Shown: piece after piece, positions 18,870 to 27,682 of the stretch | How positions within the stretch are numbered: position 1 is the first letter of the stretch | How the letters are laid out: each line of letters begins with the position of its first letter | From: Microbacterium bovistercoris | GTDB taxonomy: Bacteria > Actinomycetota > Actinomycetes > Actinomycetales > Microbacteriaceae | Direction: 5' to 3' | DNA length: 64,000 nucleotides | Assembly: GCF_003387575.1 (NCBI RefSeq) | Contig: NZ_QUAB01000047.1 | Coordinates: forward strand, 1 to 64,000 | Translations under genes and position numbers: made by a program | The notes under the pieces: model-generated | The model's database searches: none | Seen by the model: the letters and a program-made list of their open reading frames with translations, nothing else | What the model was told of the DNA's origin: nothing

Positions 18870-20222
18870 TCAGACGGTGTATCCGTCCGCGACGTCCAGC
18901 GCCTCATCGATCACGCCGAGACCGCGCACCAGGTCCTCCTCCGAGATCACCAGCGGCGGGGCGATGTGCGTGCGGTTGAAGTGCAGGAACGGCCACACGC
19001 CGCCCTCCTTCGCCGCCGCCGCGAAGGCGCCCATCGGTGCGGCATCCGCGCCTGCGGCGTTGAACGGCACCAGCGGCTCGCGGGTCTCGCGGTCGCGCAC
19101 CAGCTCGATCGCCCAGAACAGGCCGCGGCCGCGCACCTCGCCGACCGACGGATGCTTCTCCGCCATCGCCCGCAGCGCGGGCTCGACGACACGGCTGCCC
19201 AGGTCGCGCACGCGCTCCAGGATGCCGTCGCGGCGGAACACCTCGAAGGTCGCGACGCCCGGCGCACAGGCCAGCGGATGCCCGGAGTAGGTCAGACCGC
19301 CGGGGAACGGCGCGTCGTCGAAGTGCTTCGCGATGCGATCGGAGATCACCACGCCGCCGAGTGGCACGTAGCCCGAGTTCACGCCCTTCGCGAAGGTGAT
19401 GAGGTCGGGCTTCGCGTCGAAGGCGTCGATGGCGAACCACTCGCCGATGCGCCCGAAGCCGACCATCACCTCGTCGGCGATGTACACGATGCCGTGCCGG
19501 TCGCACAGCCCGCGCACACCGTCGAGGTATCCGGGCGGCGGGACGAGCACGCCGTTGGTGCCGACCACGGTCTCGATGATGATGGCCGCGATCGTGCCGG
19601 GCCCCTCGAGCAGGATGGTCTGCTCCAGGTGCTCCAGGGCGCGCTGCGACTCCTCCTCGATCGTCGTCGAATGGAACGCCGAGCGGTACAGGTACGGCCC
19701 GAAGAAGCGCACGGTGCCGTTGTCGCCGATGTCGTTCGCCCAGCGCCGCGGGTCGCCGGTGAGCGAGATCGCGGTCGCCGTGGAGCCGTGGTAGCTGCGG
19801 TACATCGACAGCACCTTGCGGCGCCCGGTGAACTGGCGGGCCATGCGCACGGCGTACTCGTTCGCCTCAGCACCGCCGTTGGTGAAGAACACCTTCTCGA
19901 ACCCGTCCGGTGCCACCTCGGCGATCAGCCGAGCGAGCTCGCCGCGGACGTCGTTCGCCATGGACGGCTGGATCGTGGCCAGCCGTCCCGCCTGCTGCTG
20001 CACGGCGGCGACGAGGTCGGGATGCTGGTGGCCGAGGTTCAGGTTCACCAGCTGACTGGAGAAATCGAGGTAGGTGTTGCCCTCGTAGTCCCAGAACGAC
20101 GATCCCTCGCCGCCGGCGACGGGGAGCGGGTCGATCTTCGCCTGTGCGCTCCACGAGTGGAACACGTGGGCGCGGTCGTCCGCGCGCACCTGGGCGTCGG
20201 TCTGTGCGGTCTGCGTGGTCAT
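18870..20222 (-). CDS. Class III aminotransferase (beta-alanine or GABA/putrescine type)
   Basis: A 450-residue PLP enzyme that moves a terminal amino group to a keto acid. The core shows SGGxE-type cofactor binding as TNGGAEANEYAVRMAR, YIADEVMVGFGR (Asp for the pyridine ring) and the Lys Schiff base in LITFAKGVNSGY. GAGGAGG precedes ATG 20222. It lies 28 bases downstream of a CoA-acylating semialdehyde dehydrogenase on the same strand. That pairing is typical for beta-alanine catabolism: transaminase gives malonate semialdehyde, the dehydrogenase gives acetyl-CoA. GABA or putrescine as substrate remains possible. Confidence 0.88.
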   Translation of the reverse strand: MTTQTAQTDAQVRADDRAHVFHSWSAQAKIDPLPVAGGEGSSFWDYEGNTYLDFSSQLVNLNLGHQHPDLVAAVQQQAGRLATIQPSMANDVRGELARLIAEVAPDGFEKVFFTNGGAEANEYAVRMARQFTGRRKVLSMYRSYHGSTATAISLTGDPRRWANDIGDNGTVRFFGPYLYRSAFHSTTIEEESQRALEHLEQTILLEGPGTIAAIIIETVVGTNGVLVPPPGYLDGVRGLCDRHGIVYIADEVMVGFGRIGEWFAIDAFDAKPDLITFAKGVNSGYVPLGGVVISDRIAKHFDDAPFPGGLTYSGHPLACAPGVATFEVFRRDGILERVRDLGSRVVEPALRAMAEKHPSVGEVRGRGLFWAIELVRDRETREPLVPFNAAGADAAPMGAFAAAAKEGGVWPFLHFNRTHIAPPLVISEEDLVRGLGVIDEALDVADGYTV

Positions 20223-20250
20223 GGTCTGCCTCCTCAGTGCTTTCAAGGAC

Positions 20251-21750
20251 TCAGTGGTTGCTCGGGAAGCCGAGGTCGACCTGCGCCGGGGTGTGGTCGG
20301 GCCAGCGCGTGGTGACCACCTTGGAGCGGGTGTAGAAGTGGATCGACTCCGGACCGTAGATGTGCGAGTCGCCGAACAGCGAGGCCTTCCAGCCGCCGAA
20401 CGAGAACGCGCCGACCGGCACGGGGATCGGCACGTTGATGCCGACCATGCCGACCTCGATGTCGAACTCGAACTGGCGTGCGGTGCCGCCGTCACGGGTG
20501 AAGATCGCCGTGCCGTTGCCGAACTGGTGGGCGTTGATGAGCTCGACGGCCTCGGCGTAGGTCTCGACGCGCACGACCGACAGCACGGGGCCGAAGATCT
20601 CGTCCTCGTACAGCTTCATGCCGGGCTTGACGTCGTCGATCAGGCTGATGCCGGTGAAGAAGCCGTCGCCGTCGAGGCGCTCGCCCGCGGCGATGCGGCG
20701 GGTGCCGTCGATGAGCACGGTGGCGCCCTCGGCCTCGGCGCCCGTGACGTAGGACTCGACGCGGTCGCGGTGCTCGCGGGTGATCAGCGGGCCCATCTCG
20801 CTGGCGGCATCCGTGCCGTCGCCGATGCGCAGGTCCTGGACCTTCTCGGTGATCGAGGCGATGAGGGGCTCTGCGACGTCGCCGACGGCGACCAGCACCG
20901 AGACGGCCATGCAGCGCTCGCCGGCGGAGCCGTAGGCGGCAGAGACGGCGGCGGCCGCTGCGCTGTCGATGTCAGCGTCGGGCATGACCACCATGTGGTT
21001 CTTCGCACCGCCGAGGGCCTGCACCCGCTTGCCGTTCGCGGACGCGCGCTCGTAGATCGACTTCGCGATCGGGGTGGAGCCGACGAAGCTCACGGCCTTG
21101 ACGTCGGGGGAGTCCAGCAGGGCGTCGACAGCGGTCTTGTCGCCGTTGATGACGTTCAGCACGCCGTCGGGCAGGCCCGCCTCCTGGAACGCTTTCGCCA
21201 GCCAGATGGCGGCGGACGGGTCCTTCTCACTGGGCTTGAGCACGACGGTGTTGCCGCACGCGATCGCCGAGGCGACCATCCACAGCGGCACCATCACCGG
21301 GAAGTTGAACGGCGTGATGCAGGCGACGACGCCGACGGGCTGCTTCACCGAGTGCACGTCCACGCCGCGGGCGACCTGCTCGGCGCGCTCGCCCTTGAGC
21401 AGGTGCACGAGGCCGGCGGCGAACTCGACGTTCTCGATGCCGCGGGACACCTCGCCGGCAGCATCCGAGAGCACCTTGCCGTGCTCGCTGGTGACGATCG
21501 CGGCCAGCTCGGGAGTGCGGTCGGCGAGGATCTGACGCAGCCGGAAGAAGACGTCGGCGCGCTTGATCAGACTGGTGGCGCGCCAGGCAGGCAGGGCGGC
21601 CTTGGCCGCGGCGATCGCGCGCTCGGTCTCCTCTGCGGTGGCGACGGCCACCTGACGGTGCGCCTCGCCGGTCGCGGGGTTGTAGACGGGCAGTGTGGTG
21701 GCCGCCTCGGCGCCTTCGACGCCGTTGATGTAGTGCGGGATGAGAGTCAT
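20251..21750 (-). CDS. mmsA: CoA-acylating (methyl)malonate-semialdehyde dehydrogenase
   Basis: 499 residues, aldehyde dehydrogenase fold. The catalytic Cys lies in AGERCMAVSV. The usual general base Glu is replaced by Asn in GGAKNHMVV, the known mark of the CoA-dependent methylmalonate-semialdehyde family. It would convert malonate semialdehyde to acetyl-CoA and CO2. GTTGAT-like and GAGATCAAG sequences precede ATG 21750. Operon with the downstream transaminase; divergent from pucR, the likely regulator. Confidence 0.93.
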   Translation of the reverse strand: MTLIPHYINGVEGAEAATTLPVYNPATGEAHRQVAVATAEETERAIAAAKAALPAWRATSLIKRADVFFRLRQILADRTPELAAIVTSEHGKVLSDAAGEVSRGIENVEFAAGLVHLLKGERAEQVARGVDVHSVKQPVGVVACITPFNFPVMVPLWMVASAIACGNTVVLKPSEKDPSAAIWLAKAFQEAGLPDGVLNVINGDKTAVDALLDSPDVKAVSFVGSTPIAKSIYERASANGKRVQALGGAKNHMVVMPDADIDSAAAAAVSAAYGSAGERCMAVSVLVAVGDVAEPLIASITEKVQDLRIGDGTDAASEMGPLITREHRDRVESYVTGAEAEGATVLIDGTRRIAAGERLDGDGFFTGISLIDDVKPGMKLYEDEIFGPVLSVVRVETYAEAVELINAHQFGNGTAIFTRDGGTARQFEFDIEVGMVGINVPIPVPVGAFSFGGWKASLFGDSHIYGPESIHFYTRSKVVTTRWPDHTPAQVDLGFPSNH

Positions 21751-21831
21751 CTTGATCTCCTGGTCGAACACTCTGACCGACACGAACGCGCATCGGGATA
21801 TCCTTATCCTGACTCTGATCAGGAGGGGCCC

Positions 21832-23370
21832 ATGGCGGCAGATCGTCAGGAAACGGAGGTGATCCGGACAGAACGTCCGGATGCCGGTGCGCTGATCACC
21901 GTCGCGGATGCCCTGGCGATCCCGGCGCTGCGGGGCGGGCGGCCCGATGTGCTCGTCGGGGGCGCGTTGCTCGACGTGCCGGTGCGCTGGGCGCACATCT
22001 CCGACAGTGAGGACGCCGCTCGGATGCTCGAGGGCGGCGAGCTGCTGCTCACCACGGGCGCGGGCTGGCCCGGCGCCGACGACCGGCTGCGGGCGCTCGC
22101 CGAAGGGCTGCACTCCGCGCGCGCAGCAGGCATCGTGCTCGAGCTGGGCGGTCGATTCCCGACGGTTCCGCCCGCGCTGGTGCAGACCTGCCGTGACCTG
22201 GGGCTCGCCCTGGTCGTGCTCGAGCAGGAGGTGAAGTTCGTCGCCGTCACCGAGGCGATCCACCGCCTGATCACCCAGGTGCAGTTCGATGCGCTGCAGG
22301 CCAGGCAGCGGGTGCACGACCTGTTCACCGGACTGAGTCTGCGCGGTGCTCCGGCCGGCACGGTGGTGCGCGAGACCGCCCGCATCCTTGGGGCTCCGGT
22401 GCTGCTGCGGACCGCCGCCGACGAGACGGTCGCCTTCGCCGCCGCGGGGCGTGAAGAGGCACAGGTGCTCGACGCGTTCCGTGACGGCGAGGTGTGGGAG
22501 CGCGTCACTGTCGAGGCGCGCGGCACGCGCTGGGGCCGGCTGCACGCGCATCCGGATGCCGGGCATCCCGCCGGCGTGCTCACTGTGCTGGAGAGCGCGG
22601 CGACCGCGCTCGCCCTCGGTCGCCTCGCCGACGGCGACGACCGCGCCTGGGAGCGGGCGGCGAGCACCGCGCTGGTGCGCGACCTGCTCGACGAGTCGTT
22701 CGCGACGCCGGCCGACGCGCGCGCACGGCTCGAGTCCGGTGGTTTCCCCGTGCACGGACGCGTGCTGCACACGCTCGTCGTGCGCGACGCGGATGCCGCG
22801 ATGCTCGACGCCGTGACCGCGTCGCTGTCCACGCGGGGCGCCGTGCGACAGGCGGTGGACGGACGGGACGGGATCGTGCTGGTGTCGCTGCCGGACGGCA
22901 TCCGCGCGTCCGAGGTGGACCCGCTGCTCGCCGGCGTCGGCGCTGCGCTGGCCGCGTCCGGTGCGGGGGCTGCCTGGGGGCCGCGGGCGGATGGCGTGGA
23001 GGGCATTGCCGCGTCGGTGCGCGCAGCGCGGGTGCTCGCGGCGCGCGCTGTCGCCGGAACCGTCGCACGCGGCGACGGCCGGCCGCTGATCCGCCTGGCG
23101 GGCGAGCTGCAGGGCGACCCGCGACTGGCCGCGCTGCGCGAGGAGCTGCTCGCCCCGCTGGAGGAGTGGGATGCCGCGCATCGCGGCGACCTCGTCGAGG
23201 TGCTGCGCGCCCTGGTCGCGCACCCCACCAGCAGAACCGCCGCGGCTGCGGCATCCGGTCTGTCCCGCTCGGTCTTCTACCAGCGCCTGGAGCTGATCGC
23301 CGATCTCACCGACGCCGACCTGGAGGACGGCGAGACCCTCGCCGCCCTCCAGCTGGCCCTGCTCGCCTGA
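21832..23370 (+). CDS. PucR-family transcriptional regulator
   Basis: 512 residues. The N-terminal PucR purine-catabolism-type domain spans about 20-140 (VADALAIPALRGGRPDVL, DSEDAARMLEGGELLLTTG). A GGDEF-like middle domain follows, and the C-terminal PucR helix-turn-helix is at about 445-505 (AAASGLSRSVFYQRLELI). Family members control nitrogen-compound catabolism, and this one is divergent from mmsA and the transaminase. AGGAGGGG lies upstream of ATG 21832. Its stop codon abuts the cupin gene's stop. Confidence 0.9.
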   Translation: MAADRQETEVIRTERPDAGALITVADALAIPALRGGRPDVLVGGALLDVPVRWAHISDSEDAARMLEGGELLLTTGAGWPGADDRLRALAEGLHSARAAGIVLELGGRFPTVPPALVQTCRDLGLALVVLEQEVKFVAVTEAIHRLITQVQFDALQARQRVHDLFTGLSLRGAPAGTVVRETARILGAPVLLRTAADETVAFAAAGREEAQVLDAFRDGEVWERVTVEARGTRWGRLHAHPDAGHPAGVLTVLESAATALALGRLADGDDRAWERAASTALVRDLLDESFATPADARARLESGGFPVHGRVLHTLVVRDADAAMLDAVTASLSTRGAVRQAVDGRDGIVLVSLPDGIRASEVDPLLAGVGAALAASGAGAAWGPRADGVEGIAASVRAARVLAARAVAGTVARGDGRPLIRLAGELQGDPRLAALREELLAPLEEWDAAHRGDLVEVLRALVAHPTSRTAAAAASGLSRSVFYQRLELIADLTDADLEDGETLAALQLALLA

Positions 23371-23715
23371 TCAGGCGATGTAGACCTTCCGCACCGTCTC
23401 CGTCACGGTCCAGGTCGTGCGCATGCCTTCGGCGAGGCGCACGACCGAGCCGGGGCCGATCTCGAGATCGGCCAGCGCCGGGTCGTCGAAGGCGACGACG
23501 GCTCGGCCCGAGAGCACGACGAACAGCTCGTCCGCCTCGGTGTCGGTGGCGACCCCCGGGGTCATCTCCCAGATGCCGATCTCGCGCTCACCGGTGTCGT
23601 CGAGCACGGCGACAGCGGTTGTGGGGGCGCCCTCGACGACATCCGACGCGGGCAGCGCCTCGTGCACGAGCGCGAGATCCGTGACGGCCGAACCCGCCGC
23701 GGGCAGCGCGGTCAC
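23371..23715 (-). CDS. Small cupin-domain protein
   Basis: 114 residues forming one cupin barrel (about 40-110): GIWEMTPG, ADELFVVLSGRAVVAFDD and LEIGPGSVVRLAEGMRTTW. The strict metal His pattern is weak (E-L-F-V-V instead of H-x-H), so it may not be a metal enzyme. GTG 23715 overlaps the stop of the FAD oxidoreductase gene (GTGA), so the two are translated together. Such cupins often accompany PuuB-like oxidases in polyamine or amino acid loci; function is unknown. Confidence 0.82.
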   Translation of the reverse strand: MTALPAAGSAVTDLALVHEALPASDVVEGAPTTAVAVLDDTGEREIGIWEMTPGVATDTEADELFVVLSGRAVVAFDDPALADLEIGPGSVVRLAEGMRTTWTVTETVRKVYIA

Positions 23716-25115
23716 GAGTCGAATCCCATGCCGACGGCGTCGAGCACCTTCAGCAGCGGACCGCGTCGTCCCTCGTTGTGGTCGGCGCGATCCATGGCCG
23801 CACGCACCATGTTCACGCCCATCGCCGCGGCGGGCTCCGGCGGGAACGGGATCGGCTTCTTGCGCACCATCTCCAGCTCGGTGCGCTCGGTCTTCTCGCC
23901 CGCCAGCTTGTCGAGCATGACGTCGGCGCCGAAGCGGGAGGCCCCCACGCCGAGCCCGGTGAACCCGGTCGCGTAGGCGATCCGGCCCTTCCGCGCCGTG
24001 CCGTAGAACGCGCAGAACCGGCTGCACGAGTCGATCGCACCTGCCCAGCGGTGCGTGAAGCGCAGACCCTCGAGCTGCGGGAACGTCGTGAAGAAGTGCT
24101 CCGCCAGCTTGCGGTGGCTCTCCATGCGGTCCTCGTACTCGGCGCGCACCTTGCCGCCGAAGTGGTAGATCGCGTCGTAGCCGCCGAACAGGATGCGGTT
24201 GTCGGCGCTGAGCCGGTAGTAGTGGAACTGGTTCGCGCTGTCGGCCAGGCCCTGGCGGTTCGACCAGCCGATCGACGCCAGCTGTTCCGTGCTCAGCGGC
24301 TCGGTCATCAGCACGTAGTCGTACACGGGCACGGTCATCAGGGCGTTGCGCTTGAGCAGCGACGGGAACACGTTGGTCGCCAGGGCGACTCGCTGCGCGT
24401 TCACGCGGCCGCGGTCGGTCACCACCGTGACGGCGCCGGATCCGTCGCCGTCCAGGCGCTGCACGCGGCTCTGCTCGAAGATCTCCACGCCGAGGTCGGC
24501 GGCGACACGGGCGAGCTCGAGGCCGAGCTTGGCGGGATGCACCATCGCGCAGCCCTCCTTGTCCCAGGAGCCGGCGAGGTAGGTGTCGGAGTGCACCTCG
24601 GCCTGCACGGCCTCGCGGTCGAGGAAGCCCTCCTCCTCACGCAGCCACTCCACCTGGTGCGGCTCGACCGCCAGCGCGAGCTGGCCGGTGCGCTCGAAGT
24701 CGGCGTCGATGCCGTAGCGGCGGATCGAATCCTCGATGCCGTCGAGGTTCTCGAGGCCCATGCGCTCGAGCTGATCGATCTCGTCGGGCCAGCGACTCAG
24801 GCCGTTCTCGTGGCCGTGCGTGAGGCTCGCCTCGCAGAAGCCGCCGTTGCGGCCGGTGGCAGCCCAGGCGACGCGGGACGCCTCGAGCAGCACGACCCGG
24901 CGCTGCGGGTCGCGCTCCTTGGCGCGGATCGCGGTCCACAGACCGGTGTAGCCGCCGCCGACGATCGCGAGATCGGCGTCGATCGTCGCAGTGAGGGGCG
25001 GATGCTGCACGCGCTGCACGTCGTCGAGCCAGAACACGGCGAACGCCGTGTCCCTCAGCGCGTTGTCAACGATGGTCGGGTTCGGGCGACGGCGTTCGAA
25101 GACCGTGGTACCCAT
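23712..25115 (-). CDS. FAD-dependent amine oxidoreductase, PuuB/OrdL-like
   Basis: A 467-residue DAO-fold flavoprotein. The FAD motif is DLAIVGGGYTGLWTAIRAKE (about residues 48-67), followed by an acidic Glu at the strand end (VVLLEA) and the ATGRNGGFCEAS loop typical of gamma-glutamylputrescine oxidases. The C-terminal region has YATGFTGLGVGASRFGADVM. It would oxidise an amine to an aldehyde with release of ammonia or of a diamine. Nearby importer, aldehyde dehydrogenases and transaminases fit polyamine catabolism (inference). No glutamylputrescine synthetase is in the window. Confidence 0.87.
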   Translation of the reverse strand: MGTTVFERRRPNPTIVDNALRDTAFAVFWLDDVQRVQHPPLTATIDADLAIVGGGYTGLWTAIRAKERDPQRRVVLLEASRVAWAATGRNGGFCEASLTHGHENGLSRWPDEIDQLERMGLENLDGIEDSIRRYGIDADFERTGQLALAVEPHQVEWLREEEGFLDREAVQAEVHSDTYLAGSWDKEGCAMVHPAKLGLELARVAADLGVEIFEQSRVQRLDGDGSGAVTVVTDRGRVNAQRVALATNVFPSLLKRNALMTVPVYDYVLMTEPLSTEQLASIGWSNRQGLADSANQFHYYRLSADNRILFGGYDAIYHFGGKVRAEYEDRMESHRKLAEHFFTTFPQLEGLRFTHRWAGAIDSCSRFCAFYGTARKGRIAYATGFTGLGVGASRFGADVMLDKLAGEKTERTELEMVRKKPIPFPPEPAAAMGVNMVRAAMDRADHNEGRRGPLLKVLDAVGMGFDS

Positions 25116-25183
25116 CTATATCTTCCTCTCGGGATGATCCCGCAGACCGCGGAATCCGTATTGGTTTCGAGTTGAAACTGTCG

Positions 25184-25603
25184 TTATCGTACGTGAAAGG
25201 CGCGATAGCGCACGAGATTCGTATCGCGTACGGCGCTGGCGACGAAGACGCGGTCCTGCAGCCGGCTGAGCGCGGGAGAGGACGTCTCCACCTCGAGTGC
25301 AGTGTGGAAGGGGCCCTCCATGCCGGCGCGGACGCCACGGGCGCGCAGCAGAAGCAGCTCTCCGCCGGCCGTGCGGGCCGAGTAGCGGGCATCCAGGTCG
25401 AGCGCCCCGTCGGCGCGGATGATCTGCCAGTCGGCGCCGCCGGGCAGGATGTCGGCCTCGACGCCGCCGGTGATCCGGCCGCCGATGATCGGCACGACAC
25501 GGCGGGTGCCCGCCCTGGTCGCGCCGTGCAGTTCCGGCTCGCCGAGTTCGACGACGACGTCGAAGGCGTGCTCGAGGACCGGGTCGGCGATCGGCGCGGT
25601 CAT
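25184..25603 (-). CDS. DUF3237 (UPF0311) protein
   Basis: 139 residues, all-beta pattern. Recognisable blocks are EHAFDVVVELGEPEL, GTRRVVPIIGGRITG and GADWQIIRADGALDLDARY, with DTNLVRYRAFHVR at the C-terminus. The family has no agreed function. ATG 25603 overlaps the stop of the flavin monooxygenase gene (ATGA), so the two are coupled. A 68-base gap with a weak GTTTC/GAAAC dyad (25164-25178) separates it from the downstream oxidase. Confidence 0.85.
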   Translation of the reverse strand: MTAPIADPVLEHAFDVVVELGEPELHGATRAGTRRVVPIIGGRITGGVEADILPGGADWQIIRADGALDLDARYSARTAGGELLLLRARGVRAGMEGPFHTALEVETSSPALSRLQDRVFVASAVRDTNLVRYRAFHVR

Positions 25604-26841
25604 CGCCGCACCGACAGTGACGCGCGCTCGTTGAGCGTCGCCGGGTGGAAGCCCGCGGCCTGCTTGTACGCCGTCGCGACGGACTCGAGCTCCTCGGCGG
25701 GGATCACGTCGAGGATGTCGTCGAAGCCCTGCGGCGCGCGCTCGGCGGCGAGGATCATCACCTGCTCCGGCCCTGTGGCGCGGGTGGATGCCAGCAGTGC
25801 GGTCATGGCCGGGCGGCGGGCCTGCTCGTAGGCGGCGAGCCCCTCCTCGATCGACGGGGCGGTGGTGAGCTCGTAGGCGAGGGTCCGCGCATCCAGGATC
25901 GCCTGCGAGCCGCCGTTCGACCCGTTCGGGTACATCGCGTGCGCGGCGTCTCCGATCAGCGTGGTGCGGCCGAAGGTCCACTGCGGCAGCGCGTCGCGGT
26001 CGACCATCGGGTACTCCAGGATCTCGTCCGCGGCGGCGATCAGTGCGGGCACGTCGATCCAGTCGAAGGTCCAGTCGCGGAACAGGTCCACGATCGGCCC
26101 CGGGTCGACGGCGCGGTTCCAGTCCGCGTCCGGGCTGCCCTCGCCGCGCCGCTCCGCGATGAAGTTGATCTTCACGCGGCCGTCGGCATCGGGGGAGGAG
26201 AGCGGATAGGCGACGAACTTCTGGTCGCCGTCGCCGGCCATCACCATGGTCCGCCCGTCCAGGAACGGTTCGGCGGTCGTGACGCCCCGCCACAGGGTGA
26301 GTCCGCTCCACGGCGGCGCGCCCTCCGCGGGGTAGCGGATCGCGCGCAGCGACGAGTGGATGCCGTCGGCGCCGATCACGACGTCGGCCTCGATGCGCGC
26401 CTCGCCGTGCGCGGTCTCGAAGACGGCGGTCGTGGGAGCGCCGTCGACGATGCCGGTGAGGCGGTGGCCGAGACGGATGACATCGTCGCCGAGGCGTTCC
26501 CGCACGGCGTCCCGCAGCAGCAGCTGCAGGCGGCCGCGGTGCACGGAGCACTGCGGCCAGCGATAGCCGGCCTCTCGTCCGCGCGGCTCCGACCAGATCA
26601 GCTGGCCGAACCGGTTCGTGTAGGTGAGCCGCTCCGGTGCGACGGCGAGGTCCTGGATGCGGTCGGCCAGTCCGAGCTCGTCGAGCTCGCGGATCGCGTG
26701 CGGCAGCAGGTTGAGGCCGACTCCGAGGCCGCGGATCTCGCGGCTGCGCTCGTAGATCTCGATGTCGTCGTGCCCGGCGGCCTTCAGACTGAGGGCGGCG
26801 GCGAGTCCGGCGATGCCGGCCCCGATGATGGCGATCTTCAT
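25600..26841 (-). CDS. FAD-dependent aromatic monooxygenase-like protein
   Basis: 413 residues of the class A flavin monooxygenase fold (salicylate/3-hydroxybenzoate hydroxylase type). The three marks are visible: GxGxxG in IIGAGIAGLAAALSL (residues 4-18), the DG motif ADVVIGADGIHSSLR and the GD motif TLIGDAAHAMYPNGSNGG. It uses NAD(P)H and oxygen to hydroxylate a ring or a related substrate. ATG 26841 has AGGAG upstream and is right before the Rossmann motif. Coupled to DUF3237 and preceded by the TetR gene by 22 bases. Confidence 0.88.
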   Translation of the reverse strand: MKIAIIGAGIAGLAAALSLKAAGHDDIEIYERSREIRGLGVGLNLLPHAIRELDELGLADRIQDLAVAPERLTYTNRFGQLIWSEPRGREAGYRWPQCSVHRGRLQLLLRDAVRERLGDDVIRLGHRLTGIVDGAPTTAVFETAHGEARIEADVVIGADGIHSSLRAIRYPAEGAPPWSGLTLWRGVTTAEPFLDGRTMVMAGDGDQKFVAYPLSSPDADGRVKINFIAERRGEGSPDADWNRAVDPGPIVDLFRDWTFDWIDVPALIAAADEILEYPMVDRDALPQWTFGRTTLIGDAAHAMYPNGSNGGSQAILDARTLAYELTTAPSIEEGLAAYEQARRPAMTALLASTRATGPEQVMILAAERAPQGFDDILDVIPAEELESVATAYKQAAGFHPATLNERASLSVRR

Positions 26842-26863
26842 GGTGCTCCTGTCGGTGCGTCGC

Positions 26864-27535
26864 TCAGTGGGCGCCGACGCGCTCGGCCGACTGGATGATG
26901 GTCTCGACACCTGCCATGAACAGGTCCCGATCCTCCAGTTCGGCCAGTGCGACGACGTTCTGCGCGACGAGCGGGTACTTGCGGGGGTCGGCGAGCAGCG
27001 GGCCCTCGAACCACGGGCTGGAGGTCGCGTCGGCGTCAGCGGTGCTGCGCGCCCTGGCGATGCCGGATGCTCCGGAGAGGATGTGGGAGGCCATCAGTGC
27101 GTAGTGCCGCACGAGATCTCCGTCACGGAGCCCTGCGACGGTGAAGGCGTCGAGCATGAACTCCACGGCGGTGAGTTCGCCGTCGCCGTGGGTGGTGAGC
27201 ACGGTGGCCTCCGCACCGATGGCGGGGTAGGCGATGTACCACTTCAGCGTCGACGCGGCGAGCTCGCGCAAGCGGGCCTGCCACTGCTCGCGAGGAGCGG
27301 TCACCTCGGCTGCCGCGCGCAGGTCGATCTCGTCGAGCAGGGCGCTCATCAGGGCGTCCTTGCTGCGGAAGTGCCGGTAGATCGCGGTCGGATCCGCGCC
27401 GAGGTGCACACCGAGCTCGCGCACGGAGATGGCGGGCACGCCGGTGCCGGCGAGTTCGAGACCCGCGTCGACGATGGTCTGCGCGTCCAGGCGCGCTCGC
27501 CGTGCGGAACGCGCGGATGCTGCTGAGTCGGTCAT
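26864..27535 (-). CDS. TetR-family transcriptional regulator
   Basis: 223 residues. The N-terminal helix-turn-helix covers about 18-65 (VSVRELGVHLGADPTAIYRHFRSKDAL), with a TetR_C-type ligand domain after it. It precedes the monooxygenase and DUF3237 on the same strand and is divergent from the amidohydrolase/ABC operon at 27683. Inverted repeats in the gap are good operator candidates. It may therefore repress both itself and the importer operon; a matching site also lies at 36454. Confidence 0.9.
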   Translation of the reverse strand: MTDSAASARSARRARLDAQTIVDAGLELAGTGVPAISVRELGVHLGADPTAIYRHFRSKDALMSALLDEIDLRAAAEVTAPREQWQARLRELAASTLKWYIAYPAIGAEATVLTTHGDGELTAVEFMLDAFTVAGLRDGDLVRHYALMASHILSGASGIARARSTADADATSSPWFEGPLLADPRKYPLVAQNVVALAELEDRDLFMAGVETIIQSAERVGAH

Positions 27536-27606
27536 GAATCCTTCTTTCGTCGCCTCACCATCGTGGCACGGCGACGGGGCCAGTACGGCTGGTGGACAAC
27601 GGTGTA

Positions 27607-27645
27607 GTCAACAGCGTTGACAACGCTGGATCGAATGGATAGCGT
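27607..27645 (+). promoter_or_regulatory. Promoter and TetR-type operator of the second amidohydrolase operon
   Basis: TTGACA (27617-27622) and TAGCGT (27640-27645) with a 17-bp spacer make a textbook -35/-10 pair. The -35 lies inside two overlapping dyads: GTCAACAGCGTTGAC (27607-27621) and CAGCGTTGACAACGCTG (27612-27628). A repressor bound there would block RNA polymerase. The TetR gene next door is the obvious candidate. The sequence TCAACAGCGTTGACAACG (27608-27625) recurs with two changes at 36454-36471. Confidence 0.8.
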
Positions 27646-27682
27646 GAACGCCGATCACCCTTCGACGAAGAAAGGTCGGGCG

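Noticed and set aside
21751..23223. Possible long N-terminal extension of mmsA
   Set aside because: The frame is open, but the aldehyde dehydrogenase fold starts at 21750 with a good ribosome-binding site, and the extension lies opposite pucR.
21846..23228. Long minus-strand frame opposite pucR
   Set aside because: Ser/Arg/Ala-rich shadow of the PucR gene; the same DNA encodes clear PucR domains on the plus strand.
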